64,000 nucleotides of DNA from Shewanella halotolerans (GTDB lineage Bacteria > Pseudomonadota > Gammaproteobacteria > Enterobacterales > Shewanellaceae): positions 3,286,001-3,350,000 of the forward strand of contig NZ_CP080417.1 in assembly GCF_019457535.1 (NCBI RefSeq), in the 5' to 3' direction. A program made the position numbers and the translations under genes. Position 1 is the stretch's first letter. Every line of letters begins with the position of its first letter. The notes beneath the pieces were generated by a model. That model worked only from the letters and a program-made list of their open reading frames with translations. It was not told the DNA's origin and searched no databases. This document shows, piece by piece, positions 8,391 to 17,125 of the stretch.

Positions 8391-9899
8391 ATGATGAAAG
8401 TGATGATGATAAAAAGATTAGCTGCGTTGATCTCTTGCAGCCTAGTAACCATGGCCGCCAACAGCGCCGTGTTACCCAGTGTTCAGACAGACAGCCATTG
8501 GTATAAGGAAAGTGCCGAGCGGGTGTCAGACAAGGCCACACTAGAAACCAAAGCAAAGGCCAAAAACGTCATTCTATTTGTGGGCGATGGTATGGGGATC
8601 TCTACTCTGACCGCTGCGCGTATCTACCAAGGCCAACAGATGGCCGGTAACCAAGGCGGTGAAGAGAACTTCCTAAGCTTCGAGAAGTTCGACCATACCG
8701 CCCTGATCAAGACCTACAACACCAACCAACAGACTCCTGACAGCGCCGGCACCATGACTGCCATCGCCACAGGTGTTAAGTCTAAGGCGGGGGTTATCTC
8801 TGTCTCAGACCAGTCACTGCGCGGCAACTGCCTGTCATCTAAAGGCAACGAGCTGGTCACCCTGGTTGACCTGGCCAACGCTAAGGGCCTGTCTACCGGC
8901 GTAGTGTCTACCGCCCGTATCACCCACGCCACGCCAGCGGCTACCTATGCCAACAGCCCTGAGCGTAACTGGGAATCAGACGCTAACCTGCCTGCCGAGG
9001 CTGTGGCTAACGAGTGTAAAGATATCGCCTACCAGATGGTAATGCGCGATAAAGACAATGCCCTGACAGTCGCCCTGGGTGGCGGTCGCCGCGCCTTCAT
9101 CCCTAACACTGTTACCGACGGTGAAAACAAAAAGGGTCAGCGTAAGGATGGCATGGATCTGACCAAGGCTTGGGTCGAGAACTTCGATAACGCCGCCTAT
9201 GTGTGGAACAGCGAAGAGTTCGACGCCATCGATGTTGCCAACACAGACCACTTGCTGGGCCTGTTCAACTCGTCTCACATGGAATATGAAGCCGATCGCG
9301 CCGACGATGTAGGTGGCGAGCCTTCACTGACCGAGATGACTGAGAAGTCTATCGAGATGTTAAAGAAGAACGACAACGGCTACCTGCTGATCGTCGAATC
9401 GGGTCGTATCGACCACGGTCACCACGCGGGCAACGCCAAACGCGCCCTGGCTGACGCCGTCGAACTCTCTAACGCCGTTAAGGCCGCAGTAGAAAACACC
9501 GACCCGGATGAGACACTGATCCTGGTTACCGCCGACCACAGCCACGTGTTCACCATCGCGGGTTATCCAAAGCGCGGTAACCCTATCCTTGGCCTGGTAC
9601 ATGGCGTAGACGGCACTGTTTCAACCGCCCTGGATGGCAAGCCATATACCACCCTAGGTTACACCAATGGTCCTGGCGCCGTTGTGGGTAATCGTGACGA
9701 CCTATCTTCAGTCGATACGCAAGACAAAGACTTTATGCAGCAGTCACTTATCCCTATGGGTAGCGAGACACATGCCGGTGAAGATATCAGCCTGCACGCC
9801 ACTGGCCCAGGCTCAAACCTGGTACAGGGCGTGATGGAACAGAACGTCATTTTCCACATCATCAACCAAGCCCAAGCGCTTGGCGGTACTAAGTATTAA
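8391..9899 (+). CDS. Secreted alkaline phosphatase (PhoA-type), first of a tandem pair
   Basis: Periplasmic or exported metal-dependent phosphomonoesterase of the PhoA superfamily. 502 residues with an N-terminal signal peptide ending near MAANSA. Metal and nucleophile motifs are present: VGDGMG (D66), the DSAGTMTA segment with nucleophile S118, GRIDHGHHAGNA, TADHSHVF and ETHAGED. Several ATG codons are clustered at the start (8391, 8394, 8403, 8406), so the exact N terminus is uncertain; MIKRLAALISCSL gives the neatest signal peptide. Two CTGTCAT-like sequences 22 bp apart (8297-8303, 8319-8325) hint at PhoB control but are weak. The next gene, 14 bp downstream, is a paralogue. Confidence 0.93.
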   Translation: MMKVMMIKRLAALISCSLVTMAANSAVLPSVQTDSHWYKESAERVSDKATLETKAKAKNVILFVGDGMGISTLTAARIYQGQQMAGNQGGEENFLSFEKFDHTALIKTYNTNQQTPDSAGTMTAIATGVKSKAGVISVSDQSLRGNCLSSKGNELVTLVDLANAKGLSTGVVSTARITHATPAATYANSPERNWESDANLPAEAVANECKDIAYQMVMRDKDNALTVALGGGRRAFIPNTVTDGENKKGQRKDGMDLTKAWVENFDNAAYVWNSEEFDAIDVANTDHLLGLFNSSHMEYEADRADDVGGEPSLTEMTEKSIEMLKKNDNGYLLIVESGRIDHGHHAGNAKRALADAVELSNAVKAAVENTDPDETLILVTADHSHVFTIAGYPKRGNPILGLVHGVDGTVSTALDGKPYTTLGYTNGPGAVVGNRDDLSSVDTQDKDFMQQSLIPMGSETHAGEDISLHATGPGSNLVQGVMEQNVIFHIINQAQALGGTKY

Positions 9900-9913
9900 T
9901 TGGGAGCAACAAA

Positions 9914-11551
9914 ATGAATAAGAAACTACTAGTACTGTCTCTAGCAGCCATTCTAGGCCTAGCGGCTTGTGGAAGCGACGGTGATAACGGTAAAGATGGC
10001 ACCGCAGGTACGCCAGGTACCGACGGTAGCAATGGCACTAACGGCAAAGACTGGACCGGCGTTAACCAGTGGTATATCGATGGCCAAAACCGCGTCACTA
10101 AGGCGTCGGGCATGAGCAAGAACAACGAAGCGGGCGCCGCCAAGAATATCATTCTGTTTGTGGGCGACGGCATGGGCGTGTCTACCGTGACGGCGGCGCG
10201 CATCCTCGACGGTCAGCTAAAAGGTCAGACAGGTGAAGAGAACTCACTCTCTTTCGAAACCCTGCCTCACCTAGGCCTGGCTAAGACCTATAACGTCGAT
10301 GGCCAAACGCCTGACTCTGCCGGCACCATGACCGCCATGGTCACAGGTGTGAAGACAGACGTAGGTGTGATCTCTCAGGCTGAAGGCGTCGAGCGCGGTG
10401 TCTGTTCATCGACCTCGGGCCAAGACCTGGTCACCTCACTTGAGCTGGCCGCCATGGCGGGCATGTCTACCGGTGTGGTCTCTACCGCCCGTATCACTCA
10501 CGCTACCCCTGCGGCGACCTATGCCCATGTGCCAGAGCGTAACTGGGAAGCTGACAGCAACCTGCCGGCCGAAGCCGTTACCAATGGCTGTAAAGATATT
10601 GCCGCCCAGATGCTGGACTTCAACGACGGCAAGGGGATCAACGTGGTTATGGGTGGTGGTCGACGCGCCTTCATCCCTAACACCACTGTCGATCCAGAAG
10701 GCAAGACGGGTAAGCGTAACGATGGTCGCGACCTGACCGCCGAGTGGATGGCGCAGTACCCTAACGCCGCCTATGTGACCGACCGTGACAGCTTCCTGGC
10801 CATGGACACAAGCACCACAGAGCACGCCCTGGGTCTGTTCAACTCGTCTCACATGGAATATGACTATGACAGAGTCGAAGATGGCGTCAAAGGCGAGCCT
10901 TCACTGGCCGAGATGACGGCTAAGAGTATCGACATTCTGAGCAAGAACGACAAAGGCTTCGTGCTGATCGTCGAAGCCGGTCGTATCGACCATGCTCACC
11001 ATGCCGGTAACGCGGCCCGTGCCCTGCACGACACCATCGCCCTGTCTGAGGCAGTACGTGTTGCCATGGAGAAGACCTCGGCTAACGACACCCTGTTGAT
11101 GGTGACCGCCGACCACAGCCACGTGTTCACCATCGCAGGTTATCCAACCCGTGGTAACCCTATCCTGGGTCTGGTTAAGAGCAACGACTCAAACGGTCAA
11201 CCGTCTGTGACTAACTCTACCGATGCCAACGGCATGCCATACACCACTGTCGGCTATGCCAACGGTCTGGGCTTTGGCTCACTGGAAACTGGTGGCGACG
11301 AGCGTTACAACTACGCCGCCGAGCCTGGTCGTGTGGATCTGAACTACATCGACACCCAGAGTGCCGGTTTCCACCAGGAAGCCCTGGTACCGCTGGAAAG
11401 CGAAACCCATGCCGGTGAAGATGTGGCCATCTTCGCTCGTGGCCCAGGTGCAAGCCTGGTTGAGGGTACCGTAGAGCAGAATCACATCTTCCATGTGATG
11501 AACTATGCCGGTGACCTGGTCAAGAAGGCAGAAGCCGCCGCGGCGCAATAA
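9914..11551 (+). CDS. Alkaline phosphatase lipoprotein with a collagen-like Gly-X-X linker
   Basis: Paralogue of the upstream gene, 545 residues, 14 bp away and surely co-transcribed. The N terminus differs: a lipoprotein signal with lipobox LAAC (Cys19) instead of a cleaved signal peptide. Residues about 20-45 are a low-complexity GSDGDNGKDG... stretch of Gly-X-X triplets, which probably acts as a flexible stalk between the lipid anchor and the catalytic domain. The catalytic part keeps VGDGMG (D84), DSAGTMTA (nucleophile S135), GRIDHAHHAGNA, TADHSHVF and ETHAGED. The pair therefore offers one soluble and one membrane-tethered phosphatase. Confidence 0.93.
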   Translation: MNKKLLVLSLAAILGLAACGSDGDNGKDGTAGTPGTDGSNGTNGKDWTGVNQWYIDGQNRVTKASGMSKNNEAGAAKNIILFVGDGMGVSTVTAARILDGQLKGQTGEENSLSFETLPHLGLAKTYNVDGQTPDSAGTMTAMVTGVKTDVGVISQAEGVERGVCSSTSGQDLVTSLELAAMAGMSTGVVSTARITHATPAATYAHVPERNWEADSNLPAEAVTNGCKDIAAQMLDFNDGKGINVVMGGGRRAFIPNTTVDPEGKTGKRNDGRDLTAEWMAQYPNAAYVTDRDSFLAMDTSTTEHALGLFNSSHMEYDYDRVEDGVKGEPSLAEMTAKSIDILSKNDKGFVLIVEAGRIDHAHHAGNAARALHDTIALSEAVRVAMEKTSANDTLLMVTADHSHVFTIAGYPTRGNPILGLVKSNDSNGQPSVTNSTDANGMPYTTVGYANGLGFGSLETGGDERYNYAAEPGRVDLNYIDTQSAGFHQEALVPLESETHAGEDVAIFARGPGASLVEGTVEQNHIFHVMNYAGDLVKKAEAAAAQ

Positions 11552-11564
11552 GGCGCAGCGACTC

Positions 11565-11606
11565 GCAGCCTGACGCCTATGAAACTAGGCTATCAGGCTG
11601 CTTATT
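11565..11606 (+). terminator. Possible terminator after the phosphatase pair
   Basis: Perfect 9-bp inverted repeat GCAGCCTGA (11565-11573) / TCAGGCTGC (11593-11601) followed by only a short T-rich tail. It may be leaky and allow read-through to the gene at 11638. Confidence 0.45.
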
Positions 11607-11637
11607 TGGTTAATAGAGAAATATCAGTAGGTCTATT

Positions 11638-12471
11638 ATGTCTCGCTCAACATTCAAGTCAGTCTCACTCTTCTTAGGCGTCACCGGCAGCCTACTAATG
11701 GGCAACCTGCTCGTTGGAAAACTAGCCATGGCTCACGCTCAGTCAGACAGCCAGGGGCATCAGCATGCCGCCGGTACGCTGATCTGCGACAGCGCCGCTC
11801 AGCCAACACGCTTTCAAGCCAGCTATCAGATAACCGCTGGAAATGATGATAAGGCGCAAGCCCACCAGCTGATCCTGACCCGCTTCGACGACACCATCAT
11901 CTATCAGCGCGGCCCGGTAAGCTATGAGGCCTGGCAGAAGAATGGCGAGTATGTACGCTACTTCCCCGAGCAGAAACGCTCTATCAGCTATCGCCGCAGC
12001 GATCTGCTGGCCCTAAATATTCATACGGATATCGACAAGCAGTTTCATCTGATCGCCCCCGCCGCCTTGAACCAATTCGATAAGGGCGAGCAGCATCAGG
12101 ATGCCTGCTTTACCCAGCAAAGCTACACTCACAACAGCGACTCCAATAAGGGCAAAGCACAAAACCAAGGCAAGCAGCAGTCTCTGGAACTTGACTGGAT
12201 AAACGAACTCCAGCTCCCCGCCAGCCTGACCATTACCCAGGGCAAGCAACAGCTTCACTACCAACTCACCAAGCTGACCCCTATCAATCAGCAAGGTTTC
12301 GAGCTGCTGACCTCGGGTTACCAAGATCTCGACTTTGCCGATGTGGGCGACAGCGAGTCTGACCCTTTCATCGCTAAGATGATCACCCAGGGCTTCATTC
12401 AGCACGGTAGCTCAGGCTTCTACTCGGCCGATGGCAAGCTACTTGAAGGCGGCCACGACCATCATCACTAG
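11638..12471 (+). CDS. Secreted protein of unknown function with a His-rich tail, downstream of phosphatases
   Basis: 277 residues with an N-terminal hydrophobic signal (residues about 7-32, ending near AMAHA). The mature protein has two cysteines (CDSAAQ and DACFTQ) that could form a disulfide, many Gln/His residues and the C terminus GGHDHHH, a possible metal-binding tail. It follows the two phosphatases on the same strand at 86 bp with a weak hairpin between, so a role linked to phosphatase activity or metal supply is possible. That is inference from context. I do not recognise a named domain. Confidence 0.75.
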   Translation: MSRSTFKSVSLFLGVTGSLLMGNLLVGKLAMAHAQSDSQGHQHAAGTLICDSAAQPTRFQASYQITAGNDDKAQAHQLILTRFDDTIIYQRGPVSYEAWQKNGEYVRYFPEQKRSISYRRSDLLALNIHTDIDKQFHLIAPAALNQFDKGEQHQDACFTQQSYTHNSDSNKGKAQNQGKQQSLELDWINELQLPASLTITQGKQQLHYQLTKLTPINQQGFELLTSGYQDLDFADVGDSESDPFIAKMITQGFIQHGSSGFYSADGKLLEGGHDHHH

Positions 12472-12535
12472 TGATGCCAAGCACTTAGAGAGCTAACTTT
12501 TCCTTCAAGAGCGTTTTCTTGAAATAGTGCAAACG

Positions 12536-12566
12536 TAAAAAAGCCATCCTGAGGATGGCTTTTTGC
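12536..12566 (+). terminator. Rho-independent terminator (both directions possible)
   Basis: AGCCATCC (12542-12549) / GGATGGCT (12553-12560) flanked by A-run and T-run. It lies between convergent genes and can serve both. Confidence 0.85.
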
Positions 12567-12608
12567 TTAATAGCTTCTGGCTTAGTGTTTAGCTGCGCAC
12601 CGCTAGCC

Positions 12609-13616
12609 TTAGAGCAGCGACTTGAGCTTATCGATAAAGAGCTCGATATCTTCGCGGCGGATATCGGCGTGAGTGACCAGCCGCAGCGTCTTGCCCGGGC
12701 TGATGAGGATACCAGATGCCTTCAGTGACGCGGCCAACTTGTCGATGGCGACACCTTCTGCCACCCGGGCAAACAGCATGTTGGTCTGCACCTCAGCGAG
12801 ATCCACCTCGAACTCATCCAGGCTGCTTAACTGCTCGGCCAGATAGCGGGCGTTTTCATGATCTACAGCCAGGCGAGATACCTGCTCGTTCAGGGCGATT
12901 TCACCGGCGACCGCCAAAATCCCCGCCTGACGCATGCCGCCACCTAGCATCTTTCGCCAGCGGCGGGCCTTGTTGATAAGCCGTTCATCACCGAGCAGCA
13001 ACGAGCCCACGGGGGCGCACAGTCCCTTAGAGAGACAGATAGAGACAGAGTCGAAATACTGGGTGATATCGGCGATATCCAGATTCTGGGCCACCGCCGC
13101 ATTGGCGATGCGGGCGCCATCTAAATGGATCTTGAGTCGTTTGTTGAAGGCCAGCGCCTGAGCCTCGGCCAGATAGGACTGAGGCAGCACCTTGCCGCCT
13201 ATGGTGTTTTCCAGACTCAAGAGGCGAGTGCGGGCAAAATGGAAATCATCCGGTTTGATGGCCGCCTCAATATCAGACAGCAAGATGCTGCCATCAGGCT
13301 GGTTGGTGAGCGGCTGAGGTTGAATGCTGCCCAGCACAGCCGCTCCGCCCCCTTCAAACTTATAGTTGTGGGCCTGCTGACCACAGAGATACTCATCGCC
13401 ACGCTCACAATGGGACATCAGCGCCAGCAGGTTGGCCTGAGTGCCCGAGGAGGTAAACAGGGCACCGTCGAATCCAAAACGCTCTGCCGCCATCGCCTCC
13501 AGTCGGTTAACACTGGGATCGTCTCCATACACATCGTCGCCAACTTGGGCATCTGCCATGGCGCGGCGCATCGCCGCCGTGGGCTGAGTTACTGTGTCAC
13601 TGCGAAAATCAATCAT
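12609..13616 (-). CDS. ltaE: Low-specificity L-threonine aldolase
   Basis: PLP enzyme that cleaves L-threonine or L-allo-threonine to glycine and acetaldehyde in the cytosol. I start at MIDFRSDTVTQ (ATG at 13616), matching the family start MIDLRSDTV, rather than an ATG 42 bp upstream; this gives 335 residues. The PLP lysine is K197 in CLSKGLCAPVG, as in E. coli LtaE, and VGDDVYGDDP, SSGTQANLLALMSHC and HLDGARI are the other family motifs. Single gene convergent with the secreted protein gene. Confidence 0.95.
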   Translation of the reverse strand: MIDFRSDTVTQPTAAMRRAMADAQVGDDVYGDDPSVNRLEAMAAERFGFDGALFTSSGTQANLLALMSHCERGDEYLCGQQAHNYKFEGGGAAVLGSIQPQPLTNQPDGSILLSDIEAAIKPDDFHFARTRLLSLENTIGGKVLPQSYLAEAQALAFNKRLKIHLDGARIANAAVAQNLDIADITQYFDSVSICLSKGLCAPVGSLLLGDERLINKARRWRKMLGGGMRQAGILAVAGEIALNEQVSRLAVDHENARYLAEQLSSLDEFEVDLAEVQTNMLFARVAEGVAIDKLAASLKASGILISPGKTLRLVTHADIRREDIELFIDKLKSLL

Positions 13617-13932
13617 CTTCCCCATCCTACTCATCTTAAAATGATACACCGAGCGCAAATAGTACTCCTCGTCGCCCGCCCTCGCTAGAGCCTGCCCTAA
13701 CGCCAGCCGAGAAAATTATCATCAGGCGTCACTTACTCTTAGCTTTAACCTGAATAAACTAATAGGATAAAAACCCCAATTAGCGATTATTAAGGCAACA
13801 AACTACTAACAAGCCAAGATTTCCCAAAAGATAGAATTAAAAAATCTAATCCGAATTTTTCAAAAAATCTCGCTGTCATTTCCAGTGAGAGACTGGCAAT
13901 ATGCGCACTCTTTTTTCCCGACTGAATCGACA

Positions 13933-14586
13933 ATGCAAGAAGCTGAATTTATCACCCTCCTCTGGCTCATCGGCATACTGGCCGAGGCCATGACAGGTGC
14001 GCTATGCGCCGGCAGAAAACAGATGGATCTGTTTGGCGTGGTCATCATAGGCTGTGCCACCGCCATCGGCGGCGGTACCCTACGCGACATCCTCCTGGGC
14101 AACTATCCCCTCATCTGGGTAGAGAATATCCACTACCTGCTGGCCATCGCCTTCGCCTCGCTGCTGACGGTCATCATCTCGCCCGTGATGCGCTATCTCT
14201 CCAAGCTGTTTCTGGCCATAGACGCATTGGGCCTGGCGGTATTTTCCATTGTCGGCGCCCAGAAGACCCTGCTGCTGGGCTTCAGCCCGACGCTTGCCAT
14301 CGTCATGGGGGTGGTGACCGGCGTCTTCGGCGGGGTGATCCGCGACATCCTCTGTAATCAGGTGCCGTTGATCTTCAAGAAGGAGCTCTACGCCCTGGTC
14401 TCGCTGACCACCGCCAGCCTCTACATGCTGCTGCGCAGCTTTGAGGTGACCGAGTGGGTCAACCTGGCCATCAGCCTGAGTGTTGGCTTTAGCTTCCGCA
14501 TGCTGGCCATTCGCTATCACTGGGGCATGCCCAAGTTCGACTATCAGCATGGCGATCACGGCAACCAGGACAGCCAGGCCCACTAA
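13933..14586 (+). CDS. TRIC/UPF0126-type membrane protein (YadS/YicG-like)
   Basis: Predicted seven-helix inner-membrane protein made of two homologous halves, each with a Gly-rich signature: GCATAIGGGTLRDILL (first half) and GVVTGVFGGVIRDILC (second half). Bacterial TRIC relatives are homotrimeric cation channels; the physiological ion here is unknown. I start at MQEAEFITLL (13933, 217 aa), because upstream codons to 13885 are poorly hydrophobic and lack a ribosome site. The last 46 codons are repeated in tandem just after the stop. Confidence 0.8.
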   Translation: MQEAEFITLLWLIGILAEAMTGALCAGRKQMDLFGVVIIGCATAIGGGTLRDILLGNYPLIWVENIHYLLAIAFASLLTVIISPVMRYLSKLFLAIDALGLAVFSIVGAQKTLLLGFSPTLAIVMGVVTGVFGGVIRDILCNQVPLIFKKELYALVSLTTASLYMLLRSFEVTEWVNLAISLSVGFSFRMLAIRYHWGMPKFDYQHGDHGNQDSQAH

Positions 14587-14782
14587 GAAAGTTGGCCCTC
14601 AGCCCTGAATTCAAGGTGACCGAATGGGTTAACCTGGCCATCAGCCTGAATGTTGGCTTTAGCTTCCGCATGCTGGCCATTCGCTACCACTGGAGCATGC
14701 CCAAGTTCGACTATCAGCATGGCGAACACGGCAACCAAGACAGTCAGGCCCACTAAGAAAGTTGGCGCTGCCCCCTGAATTC
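14443..14782 (+). repeat. 170-bp tandem duplication of the end of the TRIC gene
   Basis: Unit 1 (14443-14612) covers the last codons and stop of the TRIC gene plus 26 bp of downstream DNA. Unit 2 (14613-14782) repeats it with a period of exactly 170 bp. Differences are few and mostly at third codon positions, so the duplication is not brand new. Confidence 0.95.
14613..14756 (+). pseudogene. Duplicated C-terminal fragment of the TRIC-type gene
   Basis: Encodes KVTEWVNLAISLNVGFSF... to the same ...QDSQAH stop as the parent gene, without a start or ribosome site. Changes relative to the parent are few (for example S to N, G to S, D to E), suggesting it diverged slowly or was homogenised by recombination. 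Not expected to be translated. Confidence 0.85.
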
Positions 14783-14790
14783 AGGCACAA

Positions 14791-14818
14791 AAAAAGGTCG
14801 GAAAATGCCGACCTTTTT
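14791..14818. terminator. Bidirectional terminator
   Basis: AAAAAGGTCGG (14791-14801) / CCGACCTTTTT (14808-14818), between convergent TRIC and mscS genes. Confidence 0.9.
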
Positions 14819-14838
14819 ACTGTCAATCGAGCCAAGGC

Positions 14839-15663
14839 TTAAGCCGCTGGCGTCTCTTTGACATAGATATCCATCTGTGGATATGGGATACCGATATTGT
14901 TCTCGTCCAGCGCCAGCTTGATCTGCTCTAGGATCTCGAAACGGGCCGGCCAGTAGTCGCTACCCTTAACCCAAGGACGTACCACGAAGTTAACCGAAGA
15001 ATCCGCCAGCTCGGTCAGTGCCACTGTGTAAGCAGGATCTTTCAGAATGTAGGCGTTGTTGTCCAATACCTGCTTAAGCACTTCCTTGGTCTGCTTAAGG
15101 TCGGCATCGTAAGACACGCCGATAACCAAGTCGATACGACGGGTTTCCATGGCCGAATAGTTAGTGATGGTGCCGTTCATGATTGATGAGTTAGGCGCCA
15201 CAATCACCTTGTTATCTGGGGTGCGCAGCTTAGTCGAGAAGATGGTGATCTCATCGACCGTACCCGCGATACCTGCCGCCTCGATGTAGTCGCCTACGCG
15301 GCAAGGACGGAAGAGCACCATGAGCACGCCAGAGGCGAAATTAGACAGCGAGCCCTGCAGCGCCAAACCAACAGCCAAACCGGCGGCACCGATAACGGCA
15401 ACCAGAGAAGCCGTCTGAACACCGATCTGCCCAAGCGTGGCGATCACTGTGAAGACAAACACCAAAGCCCAGGCCATGTTAGCTACGAAAGAGACCACAG
15501 TCTTGTCGATCTTACGCTTATTCATCAACTTAGTAGTAAGCTTCTTAGCCACATTAGCCAGGTACTTACCAATAATAAAGATGATAATGGCGAAGACCAC
15601 CTGCAGACCATAGGTCACGATCAGCTCAGGCGCTTGCTCGACATATTTATCCAAATTTTCCAT
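14839..15663 (-). CDS. mscS: Small-conductance mechanosensitive channel
   Basis: Tension-gated inner-membrane channel that releases solutes on osmotic downshock. 274 residues, near the E. coli MscS length. Three N-terminal helices are seen (about 15-40, 58-82, 86-115); the pore helix holds the packed Ala/Gly pattern VIGAAGLAVGLALQGSLSNF. The C-terminal cytoplasmic vestibule follows (FRPCRVGDYIEA..., TPDNKVIVAPNS). It lies 29 bp downstream of the OmpA-like gene on the same strand and is likely co-transcribed, linking a cell-envelope protein with osmotic protection. Confidence 0.95.
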   Translation of the reverse strand: MENLDKYVEQAPELIVTYGLQVVFAIIIFIIGKYLANVAKKLTTKLMNKRKIDKTVVSFVANMAWALVFVFTVIATLGQIGVQTASLVAVIGAAGLAVGLALQGSLSNFASGVLMVLFRPCRVGDYIEAAGIAGTVDEITIFSTKLRTPDNKVIVAPNSSIMNGTITNYSAMETRRIDLVIGVSYDADLKQTKEVLKQVLDNNAYILKDPAYTVALTELADSSVNFVVRPWVKGSDYWPARFEILEQIKLALDENNIGIPYPQMDIYVKETPAA

Positions 15664-15692
15664 GTAACGCTCCCTAATAAAATGGACCAGTA

Positions 15693-16412
15693 TTACCTGG
15701 CCTCAACCATAAACTCGACTCTACGATTCAATGCCCGCTCGCCTGGACCCAAGTTATCGGTCACGGGCTGACTGGCGCCTTTGGCGACTATCGACAGTCG
15801 CTCCGCCTTAACACCGTAATCTTGTACAAAAATCTGTTTCACCCGCTCTGCGCGCTGGCGTGACAAACTAAGATTCACCGCCTCGCTGCCTATATTATCC
15901 GTGTGCCCGACCAGGGTGAGCCTTGCATTTGCATCACTCGCGCTAAGAAAGTCGCGCACCTTGGCCAGCTGTGGCCACTGGTCGATACTCACCTCGGCAC
16001 TGGCGAAGGCAAAGTAGACGCGCACGACATTGGACTCGCCTATCGACCTCTTAACCTGCTCGTCTTGCTTATTCTGTCTGGCTTGCCCATTTTTGGCTGT
16101 CTGAGCGGCCGGTTCACAAAAGCTCAGCAGCTCTCCCTCGGGCGCGATGCAAGCTATTTCATCTCGCCTTATCTCGCAGCCCTTGGCATCGACCACGGCA
16201 TTGGGGCGAGAGTGCGGGCAGGCATCTTTACTGTCTGGCACGCCATCTAAATCGCTATCGACCCAGCCAAGAGCCAGCGCGGCACCACTGATGCAGAGGC
16301 CGCAGACAACACAAATTAAGCCTAGGCTCAGCTTAGTGGCAAACGAACCGCTTCTAACCGGCATTTTGCGGGCATAGACCCTTGGGTCACTCATATCTGT
16401 CATATAAAGCAC
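15693..16412 (-). CDS. OmpA-family protein with a thrombospondin type 3-like motif
   Basis: Envelope protein with an N-terminal hydrophobic signal/anchor, a short calcium-binding-like TSP3 motif (DSDLDGVPDSKDACPHS), a spacer with paired cysteines, and a C-terminal OmpA-like peptidoglycan-binding domain (LVGHTDNIGSEAVNLSLSRQRAERV). It lacks a beta-barrel, so it is probably periplasmic or anchored. The start is uncertain: ATG codons at 16412, 16394 and 16364 are possible and none has a strong ribosome site; MPVRSGSFATKLSL at 16364 gives the cleanest signal sequence. Likely first gene of an operon with mscS. Confidence 0.85.
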   Translation of the reverse strand: MLYMTDMSDPRVYARKMPVRSGSFATKLSLGLICVVCGLCISGAALALGWVDSDLDGVPDSKDACPHSRPNAVVDAKGCEIRRDEIACIAPEGELLSFCEPAAQTAKNGQARQNKQDEQVKRSIGESNVVRVYFAFASAEVSIDQWPQLAKVRDFLSASDANARLTLVGHTDNIGSEAVNLSLSRQRAERVKQIFVQDYGVKAERLSIVAKGASQPVTDNLGPGERALNRRVEFMVEAR

Positions 16413-16437
16413 TCATGCAACTCACTCAAACAACTAA

Positions 16438-16467
16438 CTCAAGCAGAGCTATCTCAAGCAGAGCTAT
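16438..16467. repeat. Two perfect 15-bp tandem repeats
   Basis: CTCAAGCAGAGCTAT occurs twice in a row upstream of the OmpA-like gene, a possible slippage-prone leader. Confidence 0.85.
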
Positions 16468-16498
16468 CTCAAAACGCATGAAAAACAATCAAATATAA

Positions 16499-16541
16499 AG
16501 ATGCAGACAGGGATACATTTTATATCCTTCTGCCTGCATCT
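16499..16541 (-). terminator. Possible terminator of the PACE gene
   Basis: Long imperfect hairpin with outer arms AGATGCAG (16499-16506) and CTGCATCT (16534-16541). On the minus strand a short T-rich stretch follows. It lies between the PACE gene end and the OmpA gene start. Confidence 0.4.
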
Positions 16542-16617
16542 CCAATATAAGAATATCTATCTAGTGAAATTAATTCTCATTTTGGCCATCACCTAGCCGC
16601 CGCGTGCACTCACCTCG

Positions 16618-17040
16618 TTAAGCCTTCGCACGCTGCCCATAAAACTTAGATCTTGCCCAGTCAAAAAGCCAGTTAAAGATAATGGCATAGAAGAAAAACA
16701 CCACTAAGAAAACCGCCTCCAGCATCAAAGATTGCCAGATGGTGATCCCCAGAAACCAGGCCACCACAGGCACGGTCACGAAGACTAATCCACCTTCGAA
16801 GCCCAGGGCATGCACCACCCGCAGTTTAAGCGAGCGCTTGGTACGATCTTCACCGAAATAGTTGTCGAATCCCAGGTTGTAGAAGTAGTTCCAGGTGACG
16901 GTATAGAGGCTAAGACCAATACCGACGGCGGCCATCTCACCCACACCATGGCCGGTGAACCAGATGGCGATGGGCACCACTAAAGCCAGGGCAAAGATCT
17001 CAAAAAGCACCGAATGTAGGATTCTCTCTATAGTAGACAT
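16618..17040 (-). CDS. PACE-family (AceI-like) proton-coupled efflux protein
   Basis: Small inner-membrane exporter of the proteobacterial antimicrobial compound efflux family, 140 residues with four predicted helices as two tandem helix pairs. The first helix carries the buried Glu14 (HSVLFEIFALAL), equivalent to the essential Glu15 of AceI. FNWLFDWARSKFYG near the C terminus is a family signature. Relatives export chlorhexidine and short diamines such as putrescine and cadaverine. It is divergent from a LysR regulator 85 bp away, the same arrangement as aceI/aceR, so it is probably induced by its substrate through that regulator. Confidence 0.9.
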   Translation of the reverse strand: MSTIERILHSVLFEIFALALVVPIAIWFTGHGVGEMAAVGIGLSLYTVTWNYFYNLGFDNYFGEDRTKRSLKLRVVHALGFEGGLVFVTVPVVAWFLGITIWQSLMLEAVFLVVFFFYAIIFNWLFDWARSKFYGQRAKA

Positions 17041-17125
17041 GGTCGTCGCTCCGCAAATTTAACTTGCGACCATTTTTATCCATATTTATGATACATAAAA
17101 GTTAGATACCATCTCATTTTACGAT

